Shown: positions 1-5,937 of the stretch, piece after piece | Position numbering within the stretch: position 1 is the first letter of the stretch | Layout: every line of letters begins with the position of its first letter | Source: Nanobdellota archaeon | GTDB taxonomy: Archaea > Nanobdellota > Nanobdellia > Woesearchaeales > GW2011-AR9 | Length of the DNA: 11,668 bases | NCBI GenBank assembly: GCA_030695685.1 | Contig: JAUYPT010000020.1 | Location: 1 to 11,668, forward strand | Direction of reading: 5' to 3' | Made by a program: the position numbers and the translations under genes | The notes under the pieces: generated by a model | Databases searched by the model: none | What the model was told of the DNA's origin: nothing | The model's input: only the letters and a program-made list of their open reading frames with translations

Positions 1-425
1 GGGCAATGGAAGACGGAGATCATCTCATTTTTTTTCTTATAGATATAATTTCGTAATGGGTTTTTATTATTTTTTATAAATTCCTGAGGATTATCAATAA
101 ACTCATCCGTTTGATCGACATCATCCCGATGCCAGAAACTATTTCCCTCCACATTCTTAAATATGGTATGCCTTCCAAGATAGGGATGCATTTTAACAGG
201 AAGAAGGATATTTTTATCCATCACTAAAAATCCAAAGGCATGCACTGCTTCTCGAACCCATTCTTTTCCCTTCGTTTGGAAAAGTTGATCGAGATAGGCT
301 GCTTTTTGTTCTCCATCGTGAGAAAGAAAAAGCCCGGGGTGTTGTACATTCTGGAGAATTTGTGTTGAAATAAAATCCTGCTTTTCAAGTTCTTCATTTA
401 TCATTTCTAATTTTTTCTCAAGCAT
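1..425 (-). CDS. Hypothetical protein, 3' end outside window
   Basis: This minus-strand reading frame is open from an ATG at 425-423 to the window edge and gives 141 residues with no stop. It is real by context: it overlaps the last 8 bases of the Elp3 gene, in the pattern of translational coupling. The N-terminal 60 residues look helical and charged (MLEKKLEMINEELEKQ), followed by a region with GKEWVREAVHAFGF and LPVKMHPYLGRHTIFKNVEG, then a polar stretch with WHRDD. No signal peptide, membrane segment or metal-binding cluster is visible. I do not recognise the family. Co-transcription with Elp3 could mean a link to tRNA modification, but that is guilt by association only. Confidence 0.75.
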   Translation of the reverse strand, partial: MLEKKLEMINEELEKQDFISTQILQNVQHPGLFLSHDGEQKAAYLDQLFQTKGKEWVREAVHAFGFLVMDKNILLPVKMHPYLGRHTIFKNVEGNSFWHRDDVDQTDEFIDNPQEFIKNNKNPLRNYIYKKKNEMISVFHC

Positions 426-2103
426 ACGCTAACCTCTTAACCATATACGGCCCTTCTTTGCGATACCCTAATTTGGTATAATATTCCCTAACACCAACGC
501 CAGATATAACCACCATTGTATCTTTTCCCTTTTCCGCAGCAATATGTTCTGCCTTCTCCATCAGTTTCTTTCCCCAACCTTTATGCTGTATAATACCTTC
601 GTTACCGATAGCAGTAGCTGTACCATAGACATGCAATTCCCGAAGCAAAGCGCTGGAAAGTGTTATTTCTGGTCGTAAGAATTGAAATGGAAACCGCAGC
701 CGGGCAAATCCAATCAACAGATCATTTGTTCTATCTTCTGCAGCAATAAAAAATTCTGTTCCGTTTGATGCTTCGTATTCCTTTACAGTTAATTCTACTT
801 TTTCCCAGTCTACATTCCGTCCTTTTGGCTCGCGGCAGCGGATGCAGCGGCAGTGTACGACGTTCTTTTCAACAATGTGCTGCCGTAAATTCGTCCTATC
901 AACACCTGCCTCCCAGTATTTTGTCGGCACATCCCGCTGTACCCGCTGAATTCGACAGTATTCCGGGCAGAATTCCTTAAATTTGATAATTCGATATGTT
1001 GCTTCTTCCGTGGTTATCGGTGTAAATACTCCTTTCTTGTACTGCTGGTATAATGCTGTTCCCGGCGCGACCATGCAGGGATAGAGTTTAATCATGTCCG
1101 GCTTATAGGCAGGATTATCAAACAGTTCTTTCATTCCCTGAAGATCTCGTTCACGATCTGTCATCGGCATGCCTGGCATGTAATGAAAATTAATCTTAAA
1201 ACCTAAATCCCGCAATACCTGAATTGAGGTGATGGAATCAGCAACTGTATGCCCGCGATTCGTTTCTTTCAGTACATCATCGTATACGGATTGAATTCCT
1301 AATTCTACTCTCGTGCAGCCTTGCTGCAGCATTTCATTGCCATGCTCTACAAATCCCCAGTCCGGCTTTGTTTCAATGCATAGCGCAACACAACGGATAT
1401 GAGCAGTTTCATTCCTGATCTGTTCTTCCTCGACAGTTGTTTTTGTTTGCTCTTTGAGTGTTAGCAATTTCTGCTGAATAGATGCTGTTCTTGCAGTGTC
1501 ATTAATATCACCGGGCAGTTCAAAAAAATCTTTAAATCGACGATAATCAAAATTTCCATCGTGATCAAAAAATAAATCTGAAAAATCGTTCATTGCTTTA
1601 AACGTGCCAGTAATAAATTCTGTCTGGTACTCTTTTTTTGTCGCCGGAAACGTTCCACCCATGACAATAATTTCAATCTTATCAAAATTATGGCCAAGGA
1701 GAACATACTGTTCCAGGCGATTAAAAACCTGCAAATACGAATCATAAAAGTTGCGCCTGCCTCTCATTGTTGCCGGCTCATGGCCAGTATACGATTGAGG
1801 AACGTCACCCCACGGCGAATTAATGCCGCCAGGGCAGAAGGTGCATTTACCGTGCGGGCATCTGTCAGGCGCAGTCATGATGGCAACGGGAGAAACACCA
1901 GAAATCGTCCGTACTGGTTTGGTAATCAGTTTTGATTTAATGTTATCAATTAGTTCTACAGGTGTATGCAGCATAATTTCAATATTGGTCGGAATAGTTG
2001 CAAGATGATGTTGCAGCGCAAGATCTCTTTTTCGTTTTGTCCACTCCCGTTCTGTAAAGTTCTTATGCTGCAGTTCGGCGATGATTTCCTGGTAAAAATC
2101 CAT
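418..2103 (-). CDS. elp3: Elp3 tRNA U34 carboxymethyl transferase (radical SAM + GNAT)
   Basis: Elp3 modifies the wobble uridine U34 of certain tRNAs to a carboxymethyl derivative, using S-adenosylmethionine radical chemistry and acetyl-CoA; archaeal Elp3 can act without the other eukaryotic Elongator subunits. The 561-residue length fits the family. The radical-SAM cluster motif is C82-x4-C87-x2-C90 (CPHGKCTFCPGG). GGTFPATK follows at 149-156 and ELGIQS at 267-272. A cysteine group at 417-423 (HCRCIRC) matches the zinc-binding linker of the family. The C-terminal GNAT domain shows the acetyl-CoA loop QHKGWGKKL at 506-514 and the closing YYTKLGY at 541-547. A TATA-like box about 29 bases upstream supports the ATG at 2103. 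The gene is divergent from rpl21e and overlaps the next gene by 8 bases. All expected catalytic elements are present. Confidence 0.97.
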   Translation of the reverse strand: MDFYQEIIAELQHKNFTEREWTKRKRDLALQHHLATIPTNIEIMLHTPVELIDNIKSKLITKPVRTISGVSPVAIMTAPDRCPHGKCTFCPGGINSPWGDVPQSYTGHEPATMRGRRNFYDSYLQVFNRLEQYVLLGHNFDKIEIIVMGGTFPATKKEYQTEFITGTFKAMNDFSDLFFDHDGNFDYRRFKDFFELPGDINDTARTASIQQKLLTLKEQTKTTVEEEQIRNETAHIRCVALCIETKPDWGFVEHGNEMLQQGCTRVELGIQSVYDDVLKETNRGHTVADSITSIQVLRDLGFKINFHYMPGMPMTDRERDLQGMKELFDNPAYKPDMIKLYPCMVAPGTALYQQYKKGVFTPITTEEATYRIIKFKEFCPEYCRIQRVQRDVPTKYWEAGVDRTNLRQHIVEKNVVHCRCIRCREPKGRNVDWEKVELTVKEYEASNGTEFFIAAEDRTNDLLIGFARLRFPFQFLRPEITLSSALLRELHVYGTATAIGNEGIIQHKGWGKKLMEKAEHIAAEKGKDTMVVISGVGVREYYTKLGYRKEGPYMVKRLAYA

Positions 2104-2127
2104 GTTGTCCCTATTTTGGGGTAATTA

Positions 2128-2136
2128 TTTATTAAA
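2128..2136 (-). promoter_or_regulatory. TATA-like box of elp3
   Basis: On the minus strand CTTTAATAAA is preceded by a purine-rich BRE-like GAAGAAA. It is centred about 29 bases before the elp3 ATG, a spacing that predicts a leaderless or nearly leaderless transcript. Confidence 0.5.
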
Positions 2137-2174
2137 GTTTCTTCTAAATCATAATTTCTGTTTAAGAAGGAAAG

Positions 2175-2183
2175 TTTTATAAA
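2175..2183 (+). promoter_or_regulatory. TATA box of the L21e-rpoF-DUF655 cluster
   Basis: TTTTATAAA preceded by the BRE-like GGAAAG is centred 27 bases before the ATG at 2206. This is the clearest archaeal core promoter in the window and predicts initiation at or next to the start codon. It also favours the ATG at 2206 over the in-frame ATG at 2212. Confidence 0.65.
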
Positions 2184-2205
2184 TCTCCCATTTAAATCAG
2201 ATTTT

Positions 2206-2499
2206 ATGGTAATGAGGCACGGTACAACGCAGCGAAAGACAAGGCATAAGTTTAAAGCTCATTACAAAGAAAAGGGTAAAATTCCTTTAAGTAAGTATTT
2301 TCAGGAATTTAAAAGTGGTGATATTGTCAATTTACGGACTCACCCGAACGTTCAAATAGGCCGCTTTTATTCCCGTTTTCACGGACTGACCGGCGTCATT
2401 GGCAATAAAGTAGGCAGCTGTTATCAAGTCACCATAAAAGACGGTGATAAACAAAAAGTGCTCTTTGTTCATCCTATTCATCTAGAAAAGCAACTATAA
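2206..2499 (+). CDS. rpl21e: Large-subunit ribosomal protein L21e
   Basis: L21e is a protein of the large ribosomal subunit found in archaea and eukaryotes and absent from bacteria. The 97-residue length is normal. The N-terminus carries the basic RKTRHKFKAHYKEKGKIPLS stretch. It is followed by the SH3-like barrel with GDIVNLRTHPNVQIG and the family signature RFHGLTGVIGNKVG, ending in HPIHLEKQL. It opens the cluster with rpoF only 17 bases downstream, a gene order conserved in many archaea. It therefore anchors the archaeal assignment. Expected to be expressed from the TATA box at 2175-2183. Confidence 0.95.
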   Translation: MVMRHGTTQRKTRHKFKAHYKEKGKIPLSKYFQEFKSGDIVNLRTHPNVQIGRFYSRFHGLTGVIGNKVGSCYQVTIKDGDKQKVLFVHPIHLEKQL

Positions 2500-2516
2500 T
2501 TAAAAAAAATATTACC

Positions 2517-2864
2517 ATGGTTTCCCCACAATTTATCACTGAAAAAGCATTATCGCTGGCTGACGTTCAGAGAATTTTTAATGATGTTGAAAAGCGCGAT
2601 ACGCAGCTGAATTATCTTTCTCATAAAGCCAAAGAATCTCTTGCTGCTCTGACTATTTTATCTACAGATAAAAAAGAAGAATTATCCAAGAAATTAATGG
2701 GGCTTAATTTAACCCGCCTCAAAGACGAGCATGTGATGAAAATAATTGATTTCTTGCCTCTAACCATGGATGAGCTTAAAGTGGTTCTTCAGGCCTATCC
2801 TTTAAGCATGCCGAAGAAAGATCAAGAGTTAATCGTTGCCCTTGTAAAAGAATTTACACCATAA
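2517..2864 (+). CDS. rpoF: DNA-directed RNA polymerase subunit Rpo4 (RpoF)
   Basis: Rpo4/RpoF pairs with Rpo7/RpoE to form the stalk of archaeal RNA polymerase, which helps promoter opening and binds nascent RNA. The 115 residues fit the family. The N-terminal part (FITEKALSLADVQRIFNDVE) contacts Rpo7. The helical C-terminal half with LTRLKDEHVMKIIDFLP and LTMDELKVVLQAYPLSM corresponds to the HRDC-like fold, ending in the typical helix before VALVKEF. The start ATG lies 17 bases after the L21e stop with no clear promoter between, so it is probably co-transcribed. Position between L21e and DUF655 is the conserved archaeal arrangement and strengthens a call that would be weaker from the divergent sequence alone. 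Confidence 0.93.
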   Translation: MVSPQFITEKALSLADVQRIFNDVEKRDTQLNYLSHKAKESLAALTILSTDKKEELSKKLMGLNLTRLKDEHVMKIIDFLPLTMDELKVVLQAYPLSMPKKDQELIVALVKEFTP

Positions 2865-2924
2865 TTTTACTTCTTTAAAAGCGTAATTTTTATTAACTTA
2901 AGGTATATTTCGTATCTCAGGACA

Positions 2925-3485
2925 ATGATACCACTGCAAAAAACAGTTAGAGAAGAGAATGCCATTATTCTAGATTTTTTGCCGCATGGCTATCCCTATG
3001 AGCAAGGGGCAATGAAGATGGCCATAGCGCAAGCGTTGGGGACATCCCATTTAACCTTATTAGAGCTTATCCCCAAGAAAGATATTCATTTACAGCCGCA
3101 TAAGGAAGTTTATATCGGAGAAGGAAAGCGAGATGAGATTCATCATATTAAAGGCAGGATTCCTGCTGATAAGCTTACCGCAACAGCCCGTAATTCGCTG
3201 CATCATGTTATTGAACAAGTGATTACCGCGCAGGAAAAAAGATTTGTTGATTTCTTTAATCAAGCCCAGCCGCTGAGCATGAGAATGCATCAATTGGAGT
3301 TGCTTCCTGGTTTAGGAAAGAAGCATATGTGGGAAATTATTGAAGCACGTAAAGAAAGACTATTTGAGAGTTTTGAAGACTTGAAAAGCAGGGTTAAATT
3401 ATTGCCGGATCCAAAACAGGCGATCATCAAGCGGATTTTATCTGAACTTGAAGGTAAAGAGAAATATAAAGTGTTTACTTCTTGA
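2925..3485 (+). CDS. DUF655 family protein, HhH-containing, predicted nucleic-acid binding
   Basis: DUF655 proteins are archaeal, typically encoded with L21e and RpoF, and have no firmly established role. The 186 residues have two visible parts. The first, residues 1-80, looks like a small beta domain with ENAIILDFLPHGYP and VYIGEGKRDEIHHIKGRI. A helical linker leads to a helix-hairpin-helix region at about 123-157, with LELLPGLGKKHMWEIIEAR and FESFEDLKSRV. The HhH region argues for RNA or DNA binding, and the genomic partners suggest ribosome biogenesis or transcription. The 60-base gap after rpoF is AT-rich and could contain an internal promoter, but read-through is equally likely. In many archaea the dimethyltransferase KsgA follows this gene; here it does not. 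Confidence 0.9.
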   Translation: MIPLQKTVREENAIILDFLPHGYPYEQGAMKMAIAQALGTSHLTLLELIPKKDIHLQPHKEVYIGEGKRDEIHHIKGRIPADKLTATARNSLHHVIEQVITAQEKRFVDFFNQAQPLSMRMHQLELLPGLGKKHMWEIIEARKERLFESFEDLKSRVKLLPDPKQAIIKRILSELEGKEKYKVFTS

Positions 3486-3496
3486 TTATTGGTGAT

Positions 3497-3550
3497 ATCA
3501 GTTTAGATGAAGTTTGATTTTTTTATAAAAAGGTTTTAAAATAAACTGAT
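3497..3550. repeat. 9-bp inverted repeat between DUF655 and the next gene
   Basis: ATCAGTTTA at 3497-3505 and TAAACTGAT at 3542-3550 are perfect reverse complements. They enclose 36 bases that include a T-run and the TATA-like TTTTATAAAA at 3521-3530. The pair could be a hairpin at the 3' end of the L21e cluster transcript or an operator around the promoter of the following gene. With this AT content a chance origin is possible. Confidence 0.4.
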
Positions 3551-3557
3551 TATTTTC

Positions 3558-4379
3558 ATGCTTATGCTCGATGTAACGATATTGAAAGTGTATCATGCGA
3601 AGGAATCTGAAGCAAAGAAGCTGCGGCCGTACATTGAAGAATGCCATGTTTTTAGTCAGGAAAATGCTCTTGCTACCAAAGAAAAATCACAATATATAGA
3701 AGATATATGGAACTCGTTACTAAAAGCAAAAAATCGCACACAAGCTAAAAAATTCGCTGAATCTACACATCAAGGACAAGATTATGACTCAATTGCCTAT
3801 GGTGTAAAACTTTATGATATGTTATATCAAACAAAATGCTCTCTCTGGCATTTAGAACGGTTTTCTCCTGATGAAAGCAAATTATTATCTAGAATACTAG
3901 ACAGTGTTAATCTTAAGCATAGAGAAATGCTCTATAATTTAGAGCAAGGAAATATTATTAATTTCATTGAAAATGTATGGGTTAAGAACCAAAGAATGTA
4001 TGAATTAATTGACCTTCGAGATCAGCATATGGGTGCAAATTTAGCGACTGCAGAAAAGGAAATAAGAACAAAATATCCTCAGCTAAAGCATGAGCCATTA
4101 AAATATATTATTATGATTGGCGCACTTCATTGCGTTGAGAAATACGCCTCATTATCAATAAATTACATTAATCTCGATCGACATTATGATCTTGAATTTC
4201 ATTACACTAAAATAAATCCATCCCAAACTTCCCTGGAAGAAGCCAGATCGTTATTCCTAGCCTACGGTTTAAGACTCATTGCCTCAGGTTGTAAAGTTCG
4301 AATGACCGATCAAGAAATCCTTGCTATGGACGAAACTCAGCTGGAAAAAACGATTAAAGATATTCTCAGAAAAAATTAA
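3558..4379 (+). CDS. Hypothetical protein, weak TraB/ChaN-like (TIKI superfamily) signature
   Basis: This is a 273-residue soluble protein with no signal peptide. Several spaced elements resemble the TIKI/TraB/ChaN superfamily. Near the N-terminus, VTILKVYHA places a histidine (H13) after a beta strand, followed by a strand ending in an acidic residue (VFSQENA, E35). ERF lies at 100-102. Near residues 153-158 is LRDQHM, where family members have an arginine-rich 'RN..M' element. A strand then leads into IMIGALH (185-191), like the conserved G-x-x-H. Known superfamily members are metal-dependent hydrolases or proteases, or have unclear roles. The usual glycine before the first histidine is missing, so the catalytic set may be altered. 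ATG codons at 3558 and 3564 are both possible; the TATA-like run at 3534-3541 would favour 3564. Arginine is often AGA here, unlike elp3. Confidence 0.8.
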   Translation: MLMLDVTILKVYHAKESEAKKLRPYIEECHVFSQENALATKEKSQYIEDIWNSLLKAKNRTQAKKFAESTHQGQDYDSIAYGVKLYDMLYQTKCSLWHLERFSPDESKLLSRILDSVNLKHREMLYNLEQGNIINFIENVWVKNQRMYELIDLRDQHMGANLATAEKEIRTKYPQLKHEPLKYIIMIGALHCVEKYASLSINYINLDRHYDLEFHYTKINPSQTSLEEARSLFLAYGLRLIASGCKVRMTDQEILAMDETQLEKTIKDILRKN

Positions 4380-4398
4380 TTCTTCCTATAAGAATAGC

Positions 4399-4728
4399 TT
4401 ATGCAGCTAATTCTATCTTTTGAGTTTGCGAATGTTTCTTCAATTCTTCAATTGTTAGCATGTCGTATATTTCAATAAGTTTTTTTATTTTAGCATTCTC
4501 TGTATTCAGTTTGAACAATTTGGCTTTTCCTACATTTCTTGTGTGAAGTATAATCTTGTTCTTAATCAAATCATCCCAAAGCCTGTACAGTGTTGCTCTT
4601 CCAATTCTAGCGTTTTCTGCCATGTCAGTTATGGAAAAATCTAGTTCCCGCTCTGTAATAAGGTAGTCCATAACTTTCATCATTGGAGAATCTCCCATGA
4701 ATTCAACAAATAATGATTTTTCTTCCAT
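4399..4728 (-). CDS. Winged-helix transcriptional regulator
   Basis: This encodes a predicted DNA-binding regulator of 109 residues. After a short N-terminal helix (FMGDSPMMKVMDYLI) comes FSITDMAENARIGRATLYRL at 31-50, a good helix-turn-helix with recognition helix RATLYRLWDDLI. The wing follows (IILHTRNVGKAKLFKLN, 59-75), then a C-terminal helix LIEIYDMLTIEELKKH that could dimerise. Archaea carry many small proteins of this form. The frame can be extended to a GTG at 4737, but that GTG lies inside the Shine-Dalgarno AGGTGAT, so the ATG at 4728 is the likelier start. It faces away from a second small wHTH-like gene, which suggests auto-regulation or control of that neighbour. The 3' end converges with the TIKI-like gene, 19 bases apart. 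Confidence 0.88.
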   Translation of the reverse strand: MEEKSLFVEFMGDSPMMKVMDYLITERELDFSITDMAENARIGRATLYRLWDDLIKNKIILHTRNVGKAKLFKLNTENAKIKKLIEIYDMLTIEELKKHSQTQKIELAA

Positions 4729-4732
4729 TGTA

Positions 4733-4739
4733 ATCACCT
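4733..4739 (-). promoter_or_regulatory. Shine-Dalgarno site that decides the wHTH start
   Basis: AGGTGAT on the minus strand matches the archaeal anti-Shine-Dalgarno and ends four bases before the ATG at 4728. It covers the alternative GTG start at 4737, which makes that start unlikely. Confidence 0.65.
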
Positions 4740-4762
4740 ATTGGCTAGTATTATATGAACTA

Positions 4763-4773
4763 CTATTTAAATA
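4763..4773 (-). promoter_or_regulatory. TATA-like box of the wHTH regulator
   Basis: TATTTAAATAG with the BRE-like GAGGAA just upstream is centred about 40 bases before the ATG at 4728. Initiation some 26 bases downstream would give a leader of about 14 bases that still contains the Shine-Dalgarno. Confidence 0.5.
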
Positions 4774-4786
4774 TTCCTCTTTTGAG

Positions 4787-4796
4787 ACAATATTGT
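4787..4796. promoter_or_regulatory. Candidate operator palindrome ACAATATTGT
   Basis: This perfect 10-bp palindrome lies between the two divergent core promoters, upstream of both TATA boxes. A dimeric winged-helix protein such as the adjacent regulator could bind it. It is short and AT-rich, so chance cannot be excluded. Confidence 0.3.
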
Positions 4797-4815
4797 ATCT
4801 TTATCGTAAGGAAGA

Positions 4816-4823
4816 TTTATATT
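4816..4823 (+). promoter_or_regulatory. TATA-like box of the 4846 gene
   Basis: TTTATATT preceded by GGAAG is centred about 26 bases before the ATG at 4846. This fits a leaderless transcript and argues against the upstream TTG at 4822, which overlaps the box. Confidence 0.5.
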
Positions 4824-4845
4824 GCTTTTGAAAATTAATTTTTGG

Positions 4846-5112
4846 ATGAGTCTTTCAATGTTGGAGATCAAAGCTAGGATTATAAGAAAATTAGTGCAAT
4901 GGAGAAAATGGGGTGGCTCTCACACAGAAAATATTTTAGGGGGTTTGCCAGGACACCTACAAGGAGCCAAAGTTACGAAGCAAGCGTTAAGGGAATTAGT
5001 ACAGGACGAGTGGTTACTTTCAGCCATCAAAACTGGCGAAACACATTACTCACTCAATCCAAAAAAGACGGATCAGATATTACAATTCTATGAGAAATAT
5101 TGTAAAAGATAG
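4846..5112 (+). CDS. Small wHTH-like archaeal protein
   Basis: This is a basic 88-residue protein. It has the layout of a small archaeal wHTH-like family: a first helix (LEIKARIIRKLVQWRKWGG), a glycine-rich H-T-x-N-I turn followed by LPGHLQGAKVTK, a helix KQALRELVQDEWLLS, and a C-terminal hairpin THYSLNPKKTDQI. In such proteins the S-L-N-P-x-K segment forms the end of the wing. The role is not established; DNA or RNA binding is the natural guess. The frame runs back to a TTG at 4822, but the TATA-like box covers that codon, so I take the ATG at 4846. The ATG at 4858 is also in frame. It is divergent to the regulator at 4399-4728 and may be its target. Confidence 0.8.
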   Translation: MSLSMLEIKARIIRKLVQWRKWGGSHTENILGGLPGHLQGAKVTKQALRELVQDEWLLSAIKTGETHYSLNPKKTDQILQFYEKYCKR

Positions 5113-5155
5113 TAGTGAAAAAATAAGACTTATTTATTATTTTTTTCTCAACTAC
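5111..5155. terminator. Bidirectional terminator-like hairpin
   Basis: AGTAGTGAAAAAATAA pairs imperfectly with TTATTTTTTTCTCAACTAC across a short loop, giving a T-run at the end of transcripts from either side. It lies exactly where the genes ending at 5112 and 5148 converge, and overlaps both ends. Archaeal termination mainly needs T-runs, which are present on both strands. Confidence 0.4.
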
Positions 5156-5468
5156 CAACACATTCACCAAACTGGCATAAGCTACCAGCATCTTTGCAGT
5201 TAACTTTCTTATTTTCACACCATCCTCGATGGCAGTACCAATCAAGAAGCACGGCAGAATCAATACAGCGGTCTACTTTATATGATTCCGCATCATAACA
5301 GTAGCCGTTAGGAACACCTTTCTCAATATTTTTGTCAGCATCGAGACATTCGCCCCACGGCTGGCTGCCTCTGCCAGTAAGATGATTGCCGGAAAAAGAG
5401 TACAACCCGTAAGCAAAAACAATAACCACTGTTAATACCATGACAGTAGTAATCAGTTTTCGTTTCAT
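5148..5468 (-). CDS. Small cysteine-rich membrane-anchored or secreted protein
   Basis: This 106-residue protein has a basic start (MKRK), one hydrophobic segment at about 5-24 that acts as signal anchor, and an extracellular part with eight cysteines at 41, 57, 68, 79, 84, 91, 98 and 103. The pattern GYCYD, a D-x-C-x-D spacing, LLDWYCHRGWC and a final C-x-F-G-E-C resembles cysteine-rich modules I associate with surface proteins of DPANN archaea. The even cysteine count suggests four disulfides. The frame extends to a TTG at 5495 inside the upstream gene; the ATG at 5468, 8 bases after that gene's stop, puts the basic residues directly before the membrane segment and is preferred. It is very probably co-transcribed with the coiled-coil gene. 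No enzyme motif is seen. Confidence 0.78.
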   Translation of the reverse strand: MKRKLITTVMVLTVVIVFAYGLYSFSGNHLTGRGSQPWGECLDADKNIEKGVPNGYCYDAESYKVDRCIDSAVLLDWYCHRGWCENKKVNCKDAGSLCQFGECVGS

Positions 5469-5476
5469 GATTCCGT

Positions 5477-5875
5477 TTACCAGAATAAGCTCCAACGCAG
5501 ATCTTTCTTCTTTTCGTCTACCAATTCTTGTAATCCTGCCTCTTTTGCTGTTTTTAAGAACTGTGTGGTAATTTTTTTAACCCGTAGGCCATTGATATCA
5601 ACATCTGTCTGAAAGAACTGATAGCGCTCTAGAATTTTATCTAAGACTTCCGCCTGCGTTTCTACATTCGTCTGTTGTAATTCTTTGCTGGTAACAGAAA
5701 ACTCTTTTTCTAAATCCTGAAGCTGCTGCAGATGGAATGTTAACATGTTGATATCAGTTCCCGTTTCCTGGAGAAAATCAAGAATCGCTTTGGTGTCTTT
5801 AATGGCATCGACTTTTTCTGTCTCTTCTTTTCTTTTGAAAATTCTCTTCCACCACTTTTGATTGTATAAAGCCAT
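5477..5875 (-). CDS. Hypothetical coiled-coil protein
   Basis: This is a 132-residue protein of unknown function. The N-terminus is strongly basic with aromatic residues (QKWWKRIFKRKEE), which could lie on a membrane surface. Most of the rest is predicted helical with heptad-like leucine spacing (LTFHLQQLQDLEKEFSVTS and VLDKILERYQFF), ending in LRWSLFW. There are no cysteines and no signal peptide. It is the first gene of a two-gene unit with the cysteine-rich membrane protein, so an inner-surface partner of that protein is conceivable. A TATA-like TTTATAT at 5901-5907 on the minus strand lies 26-32 bases before the ATG, supporting this start and a leaderless message. Confidence 0.8.
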   Translation of the reverse strand: MALYNQKWWKRIFKRKEETEKVDAIKDTKAILDFLQETGTDINMLTFHLQQLQDLEKEFSVTSKELQQTNVETQAEVLDKILERYQFFQTDVDINGLRVKKITTQFLKTAKEAGLQELVDEKKKDLRWSLFW

Positions 5876-5900
5876 ACTTACCGTTATAAATATGTAACAG

Positions 5901-5907
5901 ATATAAA
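5901..5907 (-). promoter_or_regulatory. TATA-like box of the 5477-5875 gene
   Basis: TTTATAT on the minus strand, 26-32 bases upstream of the ATG at 5875. It is likely to drive the two-gene unit ending at 5148. Confidence 0.45.
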
Positions 5908-5937
5908 TCTTACGGCACTGTCAAAGAAGAGATGTAA

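Noticed and set aside
4822..4845. Upstream TTG start for the small wHTH-like gene
   Set aside because: The codon is covered by the TATA-like box; the ATG at 4846 has the expected leaderless spacing.
5054..5263. Minus-strand 69-codon frame between two convergent genes
   Set aside because: It spans the terminator-like hairpin and overlaps both supported genes; its residues show no domain pattern.
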